This document shows, piece after piece, positions 31,864 through 43,787 of a DNA stretch of 64,000 nt. The stretch lies in contig BSYQ01000002.1 of NCBI GenBank assembly GCA_030272585.1, positions 6,572,001 through 6,636,000 of the forward strand. The letters are read 5' to 3'. This DNA comes from Bryopsis sp. KO-2023. Its lineage: Eukaryota; Chlorophyta; Ulvophyceae; Bryopsidales; Bryopsidaceae. Under the pieces are notes generated by a model. That model saw nothing but the letters and a program-made list of their open reading frames with translations. It was not told where the DNA came from and made no database searches. The number at the start of each line of letters is the position of its first letter. The stretch's first letter is position 1. The translations under genes were made by a program, and so were the position numbers.

Positions 31864-31941
31864 GCACTTATTGGCCAAAATGTTTTAAATAAGCGTTGAA
31901 TCAATGGGGACCCCAAAGATGCCATGCTCAGAGAATTCCAG
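31864..31941 (+). pseudogene. Second kinesin neck fragment
   Basis: The frame encodes IGQNVLNKR, a TGA, then INGDPKDAMLREFQ before a GTTTGA donor, aligning with [23 protein letters not shown]. The TGA sits where CGA (Arg) is expected. It matches the neck homology of exon 1 (25494-25694), so at least two kinesin copies contributed to the locus. Confidence 0.65.
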
Positions 31942-33077
31942 GTTTGATCACAGAGAAAAAAGGATCAGGCGGGGCTGATTCGGCCCCGTTTGTTTTTTTC
32001 TTGGAAACAAATCTTGTGTCTCTCCCTCTCCCTCTCTCTTCTCCTTCTTTGGAGAGTGGGAATTTCTGTGTGGAGTCACTGGTTCTATTTTTCTTTCTGT
32101 TGATCCGAAAATCTCAGGAAAAAGTTGCTTAGCTTTTTTTTCCCTGAAAAAAAAATCCATGTATTGCATCATCATATCATGTATGTTTTCTTTCTTTTTT
32201 TTGGGGGGGTGGGGGGGTGGGGGGTAGGGTAGTCACAACACATATAGCTGAGAATTCTGTAGGGTCCTTTTCTATTCCCTGGATGGTGTTTTTTATCACT
32301 CGATTTCCCGGTAACGTGGAATGTGTTTTGAAAGACTCTACTCAATTGCTTTTGTTTTTGCCATACTGTGTCCCTCCCCGGATACGTGTGAGAACAATGA
32401 TTGAATTTTGGCTCCTTTTTGTTTTTGAACCGCAGAACTTTCTTGCTCAGGTCGGTGCAATGAAGTCCTGCTTTGATGGAAAATGGGAGCCCTCGAAGAG
32501 CTCCTCCAGCCGTATCGGGTTCAATTTTTGAACCTTCATGACAAGAAATCACTTCACAGCGGGACAAAGTGAACGAAAATCAGAAGGAAGGACCCAAAAA
32601 TATCATGTGAAAGAACAATAAAACCCGGAAAACTAACTTTGAAGAAAGGTAAAATCAAATTCGATGTGTTCGGTGCGTCCTGATTGATTTTTATTTTATT
32701 TTTTTTTTTGGGGGGGGGGCAGTTGTCTTTTCCAAAAGCCCTTTGAAAACAGATGCAAGCTTTCATCTCGCCTCTTCGTTTCCCCCCCTTTTTTCCCGTT
32801 GTATGCTTGTATATTTCTGAACCTTGGTGAAAATGAGTGAAAAAATACGTATACAGTTCCGTTTTCTTTTCTTGTTCTCTCGAGAATGCCCACACAGATG
32901 GAAGATTTTCCCTCTTCTTTTTCGCTGTTTTTTTTTCCTTCAAGGAATATCAGTCATGGGCCTGTTTTTTTCTTTCCTTTCTTTTGTTTTTAGATTAAAT
33001 ATCAAAGACGAGGTTCACGCGTGGGACCTTGGATCGACTGCGATCGAAGTAAAAGAGGATCGGGAAAAATGTGACGA
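31942..33077. other. Unresolved region
   Basis: T-rich and G-run-rich sequence with short open segments (for example 32446-32530 after a GCTCAG) and no recognisable homology. Likely introns or intergenic DNA. Confidence 0.4.
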
Positions 33078-33325
33078 GTAGTGAAAGAGGATGGGAAAAA
33101 GTGTGAAAACAAAATTTGACATCCAGAGGAGCTGAGGAAAACAATGGCCGGGCTACTCAAGGACAGAGAGCTGGAGTACGGATGTTATTTGTGCAAGAAA
33201 AAGGCTGAAAGACAAATCGTGTGTCTTGGAAACCGTGCTGGGAGCCCTGTGTGATCAGGCCAAGCGGTTGGAGGAGAGTCTTGACGGTTCATCTCTGGAG
33301 GGGGCTGTGCATGTCATCCGATCGA
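33078..33325. repeat. Direct duplicate of 29525-29760
   Basis: About 240 bp alignable to 29525-29760, ending in the same GCCCTGTGTGATCAGGCCAAG stretch and GTGCATGTCATC. The coding frame of the earlier copy is broken here after LEYGCYLCKKKA, so this copy is the decayed one. Confidence 0.75.
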
Positions 33326-33363
33326 AAGGATTCAATATATATATATATATTGACTGGACACCT

Positions 33364-33540
33364 CGGATGTAGCGTACGATGGTTTTGGAGAAATTACGTA
33401 TGCCGGCTGGAACGTAGCGTACGATGGTTTTGGGTGAAATATCGCACATTGGCTGGAATGTAACGTACGATCTATTGAGGGAAACGTCGATATCGCGCTA
33501 CCACTGTGCGATATCGCAGTGGGTGGAGTTGTGTCGCACA
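33364..33540. repeat. GTACGAT-containing tandem repeat
   Basis: Three diverging units of about 47 bp, each beginning gta(g/a)cgtacgat, follow an (AT)n run at 33338-33352. Further on are ATATCGC / GCGATAT words and GTGTCGCACATTG. No coding frame. The TACGAT theme recurs at 35690-35910. Confidence 0.7.
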
Positions 33541-35100
33541 TTGTTTACATGGACACATATGATAATAGCAAGAATTCAATGATATCCAGGAGTCGAACTT
33601 GGTTGGACTGCCACCTGGCATATCATTTGTACAGTTTGCTTTTTTTCAAATACTCTGGAACTCACACAAGAAAAGATGCACTGCCCCCTAAGAATTCACA
33701 TGCATTTGTCTGAACCTAGTCAAGAAGGCTGTCTATATGCAGCCAGCATTGCCTCCCAGTGTTCATTGGAAGTTGTGGTGGCACAGATGGCTCTTGCTTT
33801 CTTGCAGTCCACTTCCTTAAAAGGGAACAGGGCAGGCTCTGTCAATAGTCAATACCATCCGATAGATTTGGGTTGTCCACACCAAAAAAAAATTGAATAC
33901 CTTTACCTCAACCTCCAGAGTCCCTTCGACATCAGAGTTGCCGGGTATCCACCTGAGAGCTGTGTACATTTGCGGTTCTGGTGATCCCACCCACACGCAC
34001 ACACTTCCCCAAATTTTTTTATCAACTGGTGCAGCAGCCTCGCCACACCACTCAGCAAAACAGTGCATTCATAATGTCCTTGACTCCCAAATACTGGAAA
34101 CAAAGAAAGGAAAATACAACTGTAAGGTTCACACAAAAAGAGCATATGCCGCCAAGAAAACTCACCCAGTTTTTGTTGCATTGTGTCAAGCACACGCCTT
34201 TCTCTCCCTCACTCCTCTTTTTTTTTTTGCAGAAGTCTGCGATGCCTGCTTCCCTTGTTTTCCCTTCTATCCCAAACCTCAGCAACCTCTCCTCGAATTC
34301 TTGACTACCCAACACCTTCGCCTACCCACAAAAAATAAGGATGCTCCTCATTCCTTGTGTCAGGGTGCAACATAATTCAAACAAGCAAATCAAAACGAAA
34401 AAAATCACCCAGGAACTCTTAAACAACCCTTCCCAGATTTTGAACTATGAGGAAAACATCTGTGCACTGTGTAGACTTGCCTGATTGGAGCAGAAGTTTG
34501 GGAATCTCGAAATAAACTAATTCAGCAAGAATAAACAACAATGCGATGGATCACTCTTTTGCAATAGAATGAAAAACAAGAGGAAGCCCCACCTTGCTGT
34601 CCAGCTTCCATAATACGGCGGACAATCTGAGTTGCTGGGAAACCAAATATATTTCCTTTGCCAAGTCCTAACCTACACTTCGCAAAAATTCCTCTCTGTA
34701 TCCATCAGCAGCAAACTCATGAAAAGTACTGGGAAAATCTGCCTTTCTTGCCCAGCTCGGTGGCCTACTTTTACATCCAACAAGTTTTCTATCTCCAGGT
34801 GGAGTTTATCCCTGATTGAATCAATACACTTACCAACCATCATAACCCCAAGACCACACCAAAGGGCACTGTAGACAAAACAGTCATCATTTTTCAAAGC
34901 ACAGCAATTATCGCCAACCCTGACCTGGGACCTGGGATTTCGCAGTTTCGTGACGAAACAAACCCAGCAAAGCAACTCATATCAGCACTGGGAAATTCGT
35001 ACAGGAGCGGCTTAAACCAGGTAAGACAGGGCACGGACGGGTGCGTCCCCTGGCCATACCTCACGCGGTCGCGTTTGTTTTTCTTGTTTTTTTTTTCTAC
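33541..35100. other. Unresolved region with minus-strand coding-like segments
   Basis: On the minus strand 34673-34975 encodes CGLGVMMVGKCIDSIRDKLH and 33817-34068 encodes APVDKKIWGSVCVWVGSPEP. Both look protein-like but I cannot name a family or build a splice model. Possibly one minus-strand gene. Confidence 0.3.
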
Positions 35101-35689
35101 TTCCCTACGTCAAACCTATAGAAAAAACAACGGAGCCCCCAAACCTGGAGATGCGGCACCGCACAGCAAGGGTTGGCAAACTTCGCAAAGGACCTTCATT
35201 TTTCCTTTGCTGCCGCTGGCTTGTTTGCAGCTCAAGTTTTTCGCTTGCCGCCCTGTTGGTTTCTCTCCCGCTTAGTTCCCACTCTCGACAGCAGTGGCAA
35301 GGAAAATGGTTCGAAAAATTACGGCGGAGCGATGTTACCATGAAAAATATAACATCAATCATTTCCCTCAATCATCACATCCACCACCACACCAGTGTTT
35401 CCTCGACGAGTGAGTGTGGGGGAGACTGGGACGTGCGACACGAAAAGCGGTGGAGTTGGTCCACGATACTCAGAGGGTTCGACTCCCTCGCGCTTTCCTA
35501 CCTTTTCAGCACCCGGTCCCATACTACAGACGACGACGCAGTGTGTGGACGATACGAATAGGTTGGGGATGCCGCAGTGGGGTCTTTACTGCACTGTGAG
35601 AGACATTCACAAGAGGCGCGGTATCCCCCACTCAAAAATATTGGTAAAGAAGGCAACGGCTCTGCGGCTTGGACACCTTCTGCACGCAA

Positions 35690-35910
35690 TGTTTTTCATC
35701 GTACGATACAGAATCAGCACAGAAGCAAAGGGATTTGTATCGTACGATAGGATATTTGTGTCGCACCACCGGGCTGTTCTCGTGCTTCATATCGTACCAT
35801 ATAACCGCCGCAGGTTCTTCTTATCGTACGATACAAAATCAGCTAAAATCTGGAAATTATATCGTACGATAGAATATTTTATATCGTATAGGCAGGCTGT
35901 TCTCGTAGTG
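35690..35910. repeat. Two tandem units built on the palindrome TATCGTACGATA
   Basis: TATCGTACGATA or a one- or two-base variant occurs six times (near 35699, 35738, 35798, 35824, 35861 and 35882). Two units of about 125 bp can be aligned: each has the palindrome, AATCAGC, a second palindrome, ATATTTT/G and GGCTGTTCTCG. Confidence 0.75.
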
Positions 35911-36399
35911 AATCGTTTTTCTCAATAAGTTTTGACAAATTTTGACCGGTCTGAACCGGTTCCCCGAAACCTGGTGTTTTCTGGGGTGGATTCTTGGCTT
36001 TTTTTTCACTTTTTTTTTGGCGGTCAAGAGACCTTGATTTTTCTGTATGAAAGAGTACCCACTTCTTTTTGTTGACTTCGACCTTTACTGATTCAGCCCC
36101 CAAAACTGTGATATGATTACGGAACAGGGCGCCCACGTGCTTGAGGGAAGGAAAAGAAAGAAAGCCTAGATGGATGGAAAAGTTTTTATCTAGCCATCTG
36201 GATCCTTTGCGAGAGAACAGCTCCAGGCCGAAACCATTCACCTGGACTAACCTCAAGGCCAGTTCTGCATTCAATGAGGTCTAGAGTTACATAATACGGA
36301 ACATATGCTGGATTAAAAAAACAGGGTAAAAAGTTTTACAAGAGGAGAAAGGTCACAGCTGCACCTCTAACTAATCGCTATTGCTATTGCTTTGAAAGA
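35911..36399. other. Unresolved; minus-strand frame of 131 codons
   Basis: 35879-36274 (minus) encodes a peptide with VNGFGLELFSRKGSRWLD and a Lys-rich tail. It overlaps the satellite at its 3' end. No domain recognised. Confidence 0.25.
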
Positions 36400-37060
36400 G
36401 CCTTTCCTCAATTTCCAAACTAGAAGGCTATTTGTTCTCAAGAGAAGAAAAATATGCCTTTTGGCCATGATCGTCAATAGGGCGGTATGGAAAGACAACA
36501 AAAAAATAAGGATCACTGAGACCTTGAATAGAATGGTATTAAAACATAATGGATCGACAGATTATTTTGATTGTTTGTCGATGGCAGATCCATGTCAGAC
36601 TCTGGGCATTGTCCTGCACCAATTGGTAAATGAAAAGAGGCGACCATCGCGCTCCCTTCAAGAAGAAAACTGCAGATTTCTAACTTGAACGCCAAAAGAG
36701 AAGTCCACCAATAATATCTACTGAAAAATCCGAATTAGGTAATTAACCAAAATCGCCAAAAAACATCGGCTCCACTAGTGACTTATTCAGAATTTAACTG
36801 GTGGTCTGGCGACAAGATGACCATGACTTATAGGACTTCTCCAAAAATTGCAACATCAATTCTTAAACATCACCCTAATCTGATATGGTTCAAAACAACT
36901 GCCTTTGTTTTCCTGTGCACTACAAGATGGAGGTCAAAAATCTATCATCAAAATTTTAAGAAAAATGTTGGTTGGCAGAATAGAGTGAGAAACATAATCA
37001 TCACAACCCTGAAAAACGTCCAAACCTCGATATCTCTAGACACCCAGTAAAAATCCAGCC
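36400..37060. repeat. Dispersed duplicate, inverted relative at 61985-62460
   Basis: Diverged inverted similarity to the right end of the window: shared CAACTGCCTTTG, GCACTACAAGATG, CCTAATCTGATATGG and the encoded MAFKLEI...PSTNNQ stretch (minus strand here). No functional gene inferred. Confidence 0.65.
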
Positions 37061-37750
37061 AAAAACCATCACCCCATAAATTTGCTTTGAGCCCACATTA
37101 CGATTCTCAATGACAAGGTTTAGCAGCCCGAGGAAATTGAAAAAAAACACCATCTGAGTCCCAACACACTTTCTGAATCATATGCGATACTTTGCACAAG
37201 ATTGATCCAAGCCGTCCTTAGTTGTTTCGCTGCAAGCCTACTACAGAACAGCGTTCCAGTTCTTTTCGCAACCTCTAGCTCTCCTCCTGTGTGTGGCCTG
37301 GCGTCCATTTTCCTTGTTGGTCAACTGTCGGTGACTTATCCACCTTGCATTGCCGGCGTCGGTTTTTCCTGTGAGGCGTTTAATGGCTTCTCTGGTCGTC
37401 ACGTTTGCACCGCCTCTTCCACGTTCGCTTCTCCTTTCACTTTTGCGAAACCATCCAAGTGAACAGTACAGTGGTGAGAGCACGCTTCTTTGCTATCGAC
37501 AGGGCAAGAGCACCCGCGTTCTTTAATGGACAACATACAATCTTGATCGATTTTTTTCAACTTCTGTTGCATTCTTTCTACCACTTATTTAATTTTTTTA
37601 GAAAACAAAGTGACTGAGCAATAGAACGGTCATCCCCCCCAAATTCTTAGCAAGTTAACTCTCCTCTCAGAAATTCGGTTTTTTCTTAAGAAAAACGTTC
37701 AGAATAAAAGCGGCTTATTATTATTCGGCTGGAGAAAGCGTTCAGAGAAC
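37061..37750. other. Spacer upstream of the repeat and downstream of F-box D
   Basis: Short open frames on both strands, none with homology or splice support. Nothing named. Confidence 0.35.
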
Positions 37751-38411
37751 CTACATGCGTAGGTTCACATATTGTCCAACACAAGAGAGGTATTTTCGGG
37801 CCGCTGGAAAGGGGTCGGGGAAAAAATTCACCCACGAGGGGGGAAAAATCTCTATTGGCCTTGGCTTCTCGACAATCCCTGCTGCTTCTCTCCACGTCTT
37901 GGCCACGCAACAGCACCTTGCCACAACTTTGGGAGGAAGAAGGGCTAAAATTACGCCGATGATTCCGTCGGGCAGCCGCCACTCGCTCCTTGGGTTTTCG
38001 ACAGTTGCTGTCACAGCAGACGTGAGCGAAACCACTAAGTCCGCGGAAATGAAACTGTTCCATTTGAGACTCGAGCGATCACGCACAACGAAACGAGAGA
38101 GTCAGCTGCAAGCACGATTTCGTTTCACCTATGGCAGCTTCGATCGTTAACCTTTTCATCCGGAGCGTCTTGCGACCACGGGAAGTTTTCCTCATCGCCT
38201 GAAGCTTCTTTTTTTCTTCGAGCGAGTCAAAGCCACGGTCAATCCCAAATGCTCGCATGACCGTCCTCATATCATCTTCTCTTTCCCTCACTGACATCGC
38301 CGCTTGTTTTGGATCTTGCCGCAGCATCGAATTTTCGAAAATTTGGCTCCAGGTTTCAACACCAAGGCTGCCGAAAACAAAATTTGTAATGAGCGCGAAA
38401 AAAACAGCCAA
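37751..38411 (-). CDS. F-box protein D (divergent paralogue)
   Basis: Two exons on the minus strand: 38411-38130 (last base pair 38129) and 38007-37751. The intron sits after TIEAAI in phase 1, exactly as in F-box copies A-C. Exon 1 starts MAVFFALITNFVF and includes a basic stretch (GRKTLRMKRLTIEAAI). Exon 2 begins with the F-box ENPRSEWRLPDGIIGVILAL...CCCVAKTWREA and ends 35-40 residues later. Both frames are open, giving about 180 residues, F-box only with no substrate-binding repeat. Start codon choice is tentative. Confidence 0.6.
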
Positions 38412-39146
38412 CGATCGAAAAGCGACAAAAGAGAAACTCTCCAGCGATCCAGCGAGCGCTCTCTTTTAAAAACATCCGTCGGAAAACGGAGGGCAACGTG
38501 GGATTGGTGCCAGTTGATATCGAACGCAATCCGCAGCGGTCACTTTTTGCACTTTACCTTTTGGGGAGGAGCCAAGCTGGTAGGCTCAGCCAGTCTGTAG
38601 GCCAGGGTTTTTTTCTCAGTTGCCGCCCAACGTTGTACATGTCCACCATCATGTCGGACAGTGTGCGTTTTCCACGAGAAAAGACTTTGAACAGATGCTT
38701 CCCTCTCCAATGACCACAGGAATACAGGAAAATGAAGATAAAGGGCCAAACTCCGAAACAATACCGAGTGTGGAACAGGGCGCACACACACTGACTTGCA
38801 TACTTTTTGCTTGAAAGAACGTAGAAACAAATTATTTTGTATGCGTGAATGTTTTCTGATTTCTTTTGTTCTTTCTTGGTGTGGGGGCACTGGTTATTCA
38901 GGCTTTCTGTGAGGTACTGATATCTTGAGCACATGCCAATCCCAAGCGGACCATCACAGTGATGGAGCTTGGTACAATTACATAATTACACATAATAAGT
39001 CCCGTACTTTGGTGATGTAAACCTGTCAAGTTTTCTCACAGTTGGTGGAAAATCAAAACAAGTGGGATCGTCTTATTTGTGGAAAATGAGTAAAAAGTTA
39101 ACATGAAAACGTTAACATCAAAATAAGTGCCGTCAAAATAAGTGCC
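38412..39146. other. Spacer
   Basis: No gene recognised; short opposing open frames only. Confidence 0.4.
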
Positions 39147-39218
39147 GTCCACGGCAGGACTCGAACCTGCAGTCTTCTGCTCCGGGGGCAGACGCCTTCT
39201 CCATTAGGCCACGTGGAC
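39147..39218 (-). tRNA. tRNA-Arg (anticodon CCG)
   Basis: A perfect 72-nt cloverleaf: acceptor GTCCACG/CGTGGAC, D stem GCCT/AGGC, anticodon stem TCTGC/GCAGA, T stem GCAGG/CCTGC with loop TTCGAGT. The anticodon loop is CCCCGGA, giving CCG (Arg, CGG codons). Position 33 is C instead of the almost universal U. No intron. Confidence 0.93.
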
Positions 39219-39433
39219 ACTCAACAATGCCGTACTTCATCAGGTTTTTGGCTGAGATCCTTAAGTATTGAGTTCAGGGTGCTGAAACCAAAGCGTCGCG
39301 ACTAGAAAAGAACGTTTTACTGGCGGGTGCTGATTCCACAGGAAATCGATGGCCTCCTCGATGCTGAACAACTTGGCGCGACTTCAGCGCACCTTAACAG
39401 AGCAATCGAGCCTTTGTCGGGCTGCTAAGACGC

Positions 39434-39455
39434 CTCTCTCTCTCTCTCTCTCTAT
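39434..39455. repeat. (CT)n microsatellite
   Basis: Uninterrupted CT dinucleotide run. Confidence 0.9.
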
Positions 39456-39459
39456 TATA

Positions 39460-41880
39460 TATCCTTTCCAAAATTATGGAATATTTAAATATGCTTGAAA
39501 CACTTCTGCACTTTTCCGTTCTTCTTCTCGTCCCTGCATTCTCCTGTTTTCACTGGAGCCAAAAATCCACAAAACAAAAACGGACGACAATTTTTTGAAG
39601 GTACTCTGGAGAACAGGCTTGAGGCAGTCGAGTATGCATTTGTTGAAGAGGCTTACCGTTGGCGTTCTTTCTTCGCAGTCCTTTTGGATTAGAGAAGCGC
39701 GTGCAGGAAGCTTCTCTCATTCTCCTGTCGTTCACTACTTCCATCCTCCTCCCCCTCTTCTCCCTGTAGATGCAAACGACGGTTTTAAGCTGTCAAGAAA
39801 ACATCACAGCAGTTGCGCTAACTTTGACCACACGTGAAATCTCACCGAGCTTCGGCTGTGAGTGTCGTCGTCCGATGACGACGAGTCACTGGTGTCATCG
39901 TCAACTGTGACAGTATTTCAAACGCCTTCTGCTGAAGCCATCATCAAGACTGCCATCGCCAATGTATTCGACGCATGAACTGCCAGAGCGTGCAGCATTC
40001 AGGCTCGAATCTTGCTGTGGATGCACAAGAGATGCAGCAAGAAAGGCTCGTGCACTCTTTGAGCTGTGACATATCGAGCAAGAGGTGATGCATAAGTTCG
40101 CTAACATGTTTGGAACGGGTTGAAAAGATGGTCGGATTTGCGTGGACTCGTTGCGAGAGTGAGGGAGGAGGTGAACTTTTTTTTCGATATCTGTATTGCG
40201 TTTGGGAGAGCACGAGGCCGGACGTGTGGTGATGGCTCAGCTGGTTGCCAAAGGGGTGCTGTTCTTGTTGTTGATTGCCATTTAAATGCTGGTACATGTA
40301 GGTATTAAAATAGTTAGTTGTGCAGTTGGAGTGCATTGCCGAGTGTGAATCTCCCTGAACCTCAAATCTTAATTCCTTGTCCCAGTTGCGTTTCGTTTCT
40401 CTTCAGAAAGCAGAGTCGACCTGCCACATTCATTTTGGCAGCAGATCACCCGGCATAACGTTTAGTACCATCTGTATAGTGTAATAGAGCTATTGTTAAA
40501 GGATTACTGTAGTAATTTTTTATTTTTGTTGAACGCAGAGCACTTGACACCAGGTATTTGATTCATGAAACATGCACACATTCCAGGGGTTCAATGGGTT
40601 TCTTTTTTTTTCACGACATTGAAAGGGCAGATTGTTCAGGTTTTGTCCTCCCCCCCCCCCCCCCCTAAAGAAGGGAAAAAAAAACAAAGTGGAGGGACTG
40701 GTGCAATCTAATATCATCAGGAGCAAAAATATAATGACACTGAAACCCTGATCTGGCAGTGAGGGGTTTGTTTGGAACACTTGTTGAAAAAAAATCCAAA
40801 GAGAAACACCTGCATTTTTAATCCAAATTCAGTTCAGTTTCTGATTTTAATTTAGCGAAACAAATAAAGGACATTATCTTTCAAATGGTTTTTCCCTCCG
40901 GGTTGATTTACTCAAGGTCTTTCACCAATCAATGCCAGCTTAGCGACAAACTCCAAAAAACACTTGACTGATTCTTTCCAGAACTATTTCCCTTTTCTTT
41001 TTTCTAACACTTTCCATTTTCTTAAAATGCCTTCTTCTCCACCTGTTGGGTGCAGTTTTCTTGTTACTGATGCCCCTCCTCCTCCTCAAAAGCCCTAAAT
41101 GTTTGTCGATACAGGAGCTAGCCCCAGCCATTGAAATCAAAGTCAGTCAACCTCATGAAAAAGCCCAAAATGAATCTCAGGGGGTTGCTCAAATGGAGAC
41201 TGGCCTCGTGCAACCTTCCACCCTGCTTGATGGAGCGCTAAAAATTCAAAGGCAATTCCCTTGAGTGTCGAAGGGCAGCATTTAACCCAACGCTGTAGAA
41301 TACATATAAAGACAAGCCTGCTTGAGGAAATGTAAAAAATGAATCATTACAGCAATGTTATATGACACTGATATTTCACAGCCCAAGGACACCCGAGCAA
41401 AAACGAAAAAAAATTAATGTCAGACTCCTGATCCTGTTGCGGAGATCAGAGAGGCCTGAGCCCACCTGGTGATGTACAAATCCACCTTGACATTCTAGAA
41501 ATCAGGGAATGGACAGCACATGTGCCTATCATTTAACAACGTGCAAAAGGGGGTCGAGTTGCTGGCAGTGGCGATGCACAGGACGGGGGATTTTGCAACC
41601 CTCAGTTTTGAACGATAGAAAATTGAACGGCGGAAACAGCCCTAAGGGATGGCTCAGAAGAGTGCATTAAAAGGGTGCATGCACCAGAATCTGTTGTTAC
41701 GCCATCCACTCCACTATCGCAAATAGAAAAAACCATGTCCAGAGATTCGCTACCTGAGTTTGCATGTATTCGAAACAGAATTCACATCCACGTTCGCTGA
41801 ATCAACGAAATTGCAGGTGCACATTCAATGATTTGGACAAAGAGTGTGTGTGTTTTTTTTTGGGGGGGGGGGACTGAGGC
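39460..41880. other. Gene-poor stretch
   Basis: Only short unsupported frames (for example 39944-40336 minus, His/Gln-rich). Contains a 16-base C run at 40650-40665. I see no RNA gene or element boundary. Confidence 0.4.
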
Positions 41881-42300
41881 GTTCAATTCAAAATTTCCAC
41901 AATGGATGATTTCTTGGTAGATAGAGTTTATGGTGGGACAATTGATCAGGTCAATCCAGGCCACACCAGGTTTTGTTTTTTTCTGATTTCATGGATATTT
42001 TTTCCTTTCTGTTTTTGGTTTCACGAAGGTAGAAAAAAATCGAGAAATTCAAACGACCAATCATTCCATTCAGGTGTAGATTGGCATTTTGGTTTCGTTC
42101 TTGATGGCTTACCTCATGCATACACATCAATAATGCATTCCACCCATCCCATCTCCAGAACGGGGGGAGGTCAGAAAATGGCCTCCACCGATATTTTCAC
42201 CACATATAAATGCTGGTTGGCTGGTTCATTTTGACCACATATGGAAATACTGGTTGGCTGGCTAGCTTTCACCACATGTGAATAGATATGCAAATGTTGG
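41881..42300. repeat. Fourth copy of the dispersed repeat, plus short tandem units
   Basis: 41900-41975 matches 7826-7900 (TGGTGGGACAATTGATCAGGT...CCAGGCCACACC), and 42115-42215 matches the inverted 17850-17935. It is followed at 42190-42305 by three diverging units of about 40 bp carrying ACCACATATG / TGGTTGGCTGG. This copy stands alone, without the neighbouring genes, so the repeat can move or be copied independently. Confidence 0.65.
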
Positions 42301-43780
42301 CTGGATGGTTTCCAGCGCCCCACACAGCCTGTGATTCAAAGCTGAGAATTTAAAAAGGTAATTTCCACCACCTGCAGGCAGTGCTTGCTTGACATCAAAG
42401 TGTGAACTAAAAAATAGGAAAAGAACATACTGAACAGGGGGTGTCAAACTTCTTAAAAGACAAATAAAAAAGAAAAAGAAAATATGGTATATAAATTGAA
42501 TGGAACTTAAAAATAATAAACGAAATGAGATGAATAAAAGCATGCAATCGTTTTAAGAACAGCACCTGCCCCTGTACCATTAGTAAGACAATATTTCTTC
42601 CAAAATCTATGTGGAAAAGAAGATTGAAAAAATAAAAAAGTAATCAAGGCAAACAGAAAACAGCAGACTATTCTCTCCTTTTTTTTTCCGAGGAAAAAGA
42701 ACACATGATATTAAAAAAAAACACACACACGCAAGAAAAAGAAAAAGAAAATTTTCTTATCAAAGGAGCACAGGGGAATCGAACCCCTGCTGTCCCAATT
42801 TCCACCAATTTATCTGAAATATAATTAAATTCTAAAAATACTTTTGAAATGTAGGTCAGTTGCTTGAGCCTGTGGGTACCAACAATCGCTGACACATGCG
42901 GCTTTATTTTTCCAAAAAACAAATAATTCTTCCAGAATTGAACTAAAAAAAAAGGTTTAAAAAGAAAAGAACACAGGTGAGAAGCAAAGGTTTTCTTATT
43001 CACTCTTTTTTTCTTAATCTTGGAAAAAACACCACTGGTAAAAAATATCCTCACAGCATCTTTCATCGTTCAAAGGGTGTTTTTTTATTGTTTTTTTTTT
43101 TTTTTTTTTCGGGGGGAAATGATTTATTTCAATATTTTTTCATTTCCTTTCTTACCTTCACACCTGAATTTATTATCCCCAAAAAAGAAGCCTGTTTCTG
43201 TTGTGAAAGAAGAAAAAAAGAGTGTTCAGGTTTTCTCATCTTTAATTTTCTGGCTGTTTTTAGTTTTAATTTATTTACTTGTTTCCAAAAAGGTCTGGAG
43301 TTTTTTGCCAGTTGAGAGCCTTGGGGTTCCCTTCTCAAAAAAAAATTTACCGCCCCCCTTGAAAAAACACTATCCAAATTTTAAGGAAGACATCCACAGG
43401 CCGATTCTTCGCCAGGAAAAGAAAAATAACGGAACAAGTCGTACCGTGGTGAATATTTTGCCCCAGTGAGAAAAGAGAAAGAGAAATAACGCGGCGTACC
43501 CTGGCTTTTTTTCCTACAGCGAGTCATCGCTGTCGCAGAAAATCTGCCGTCTGACCCTTGTCTCGACGATTTTACTCGTTCCAGAATATAGTTCCCCAGT
43601 TTCGCCAGAGCGAAAAAAGGCGACGGGGCTCGAAAAATAAATACGCAGCGTTCTCTTTTCCACGACTCAGAAGGACGAAAAAACCGTCGAAAACAGGAAA
43701 CTCTCTTTTCGATAGGTTTACGGGAAAACTGAAAATCATTTACTTGATCGGAAAAAAAGAAATGTCTTCACTGGTGTGAG
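42301..43780. other. Low-complexity spacer
   Basis: A/T-run-rich DNA. 42769-42800 holds a perfect T-arm-like minus-strand hairpin (CAGGGG-TTCGATT-CCCCTG) ending GTGCTCC but no matching 5' half, so no tRNA is called. No gene supported. Confidence 0.4.
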
Positions 43781-43787
43781 AAAGATC

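Noticed and set aside
35465-35515. tRNA suggested by GAGGG-TTCGACT-CCCTC
   Set aside because: Only the T-arm is present; no acceptor, D or anticodon arm could be built upstream.
33338-35910. CRISPR-like array from the regularly spaced TACGAT repeats
   Set aside because: The repeats are diverging tandem units without unique spacers, in a eukaryotic intron-rich context.
40650-40665. G-quadruplex or origin signal at the C16 run
   Set aside because: Homopolymer G/C runs are frequent throughout the window; nothing else at this site distinguishes it.
42769-42850. tRNA or tmRNA 3' end on the minus strand
   Set aside because: A perfect T-arm hairpin is present but no partner for GTGCTCC was found within a plausible distance and no anticodon arm folds.
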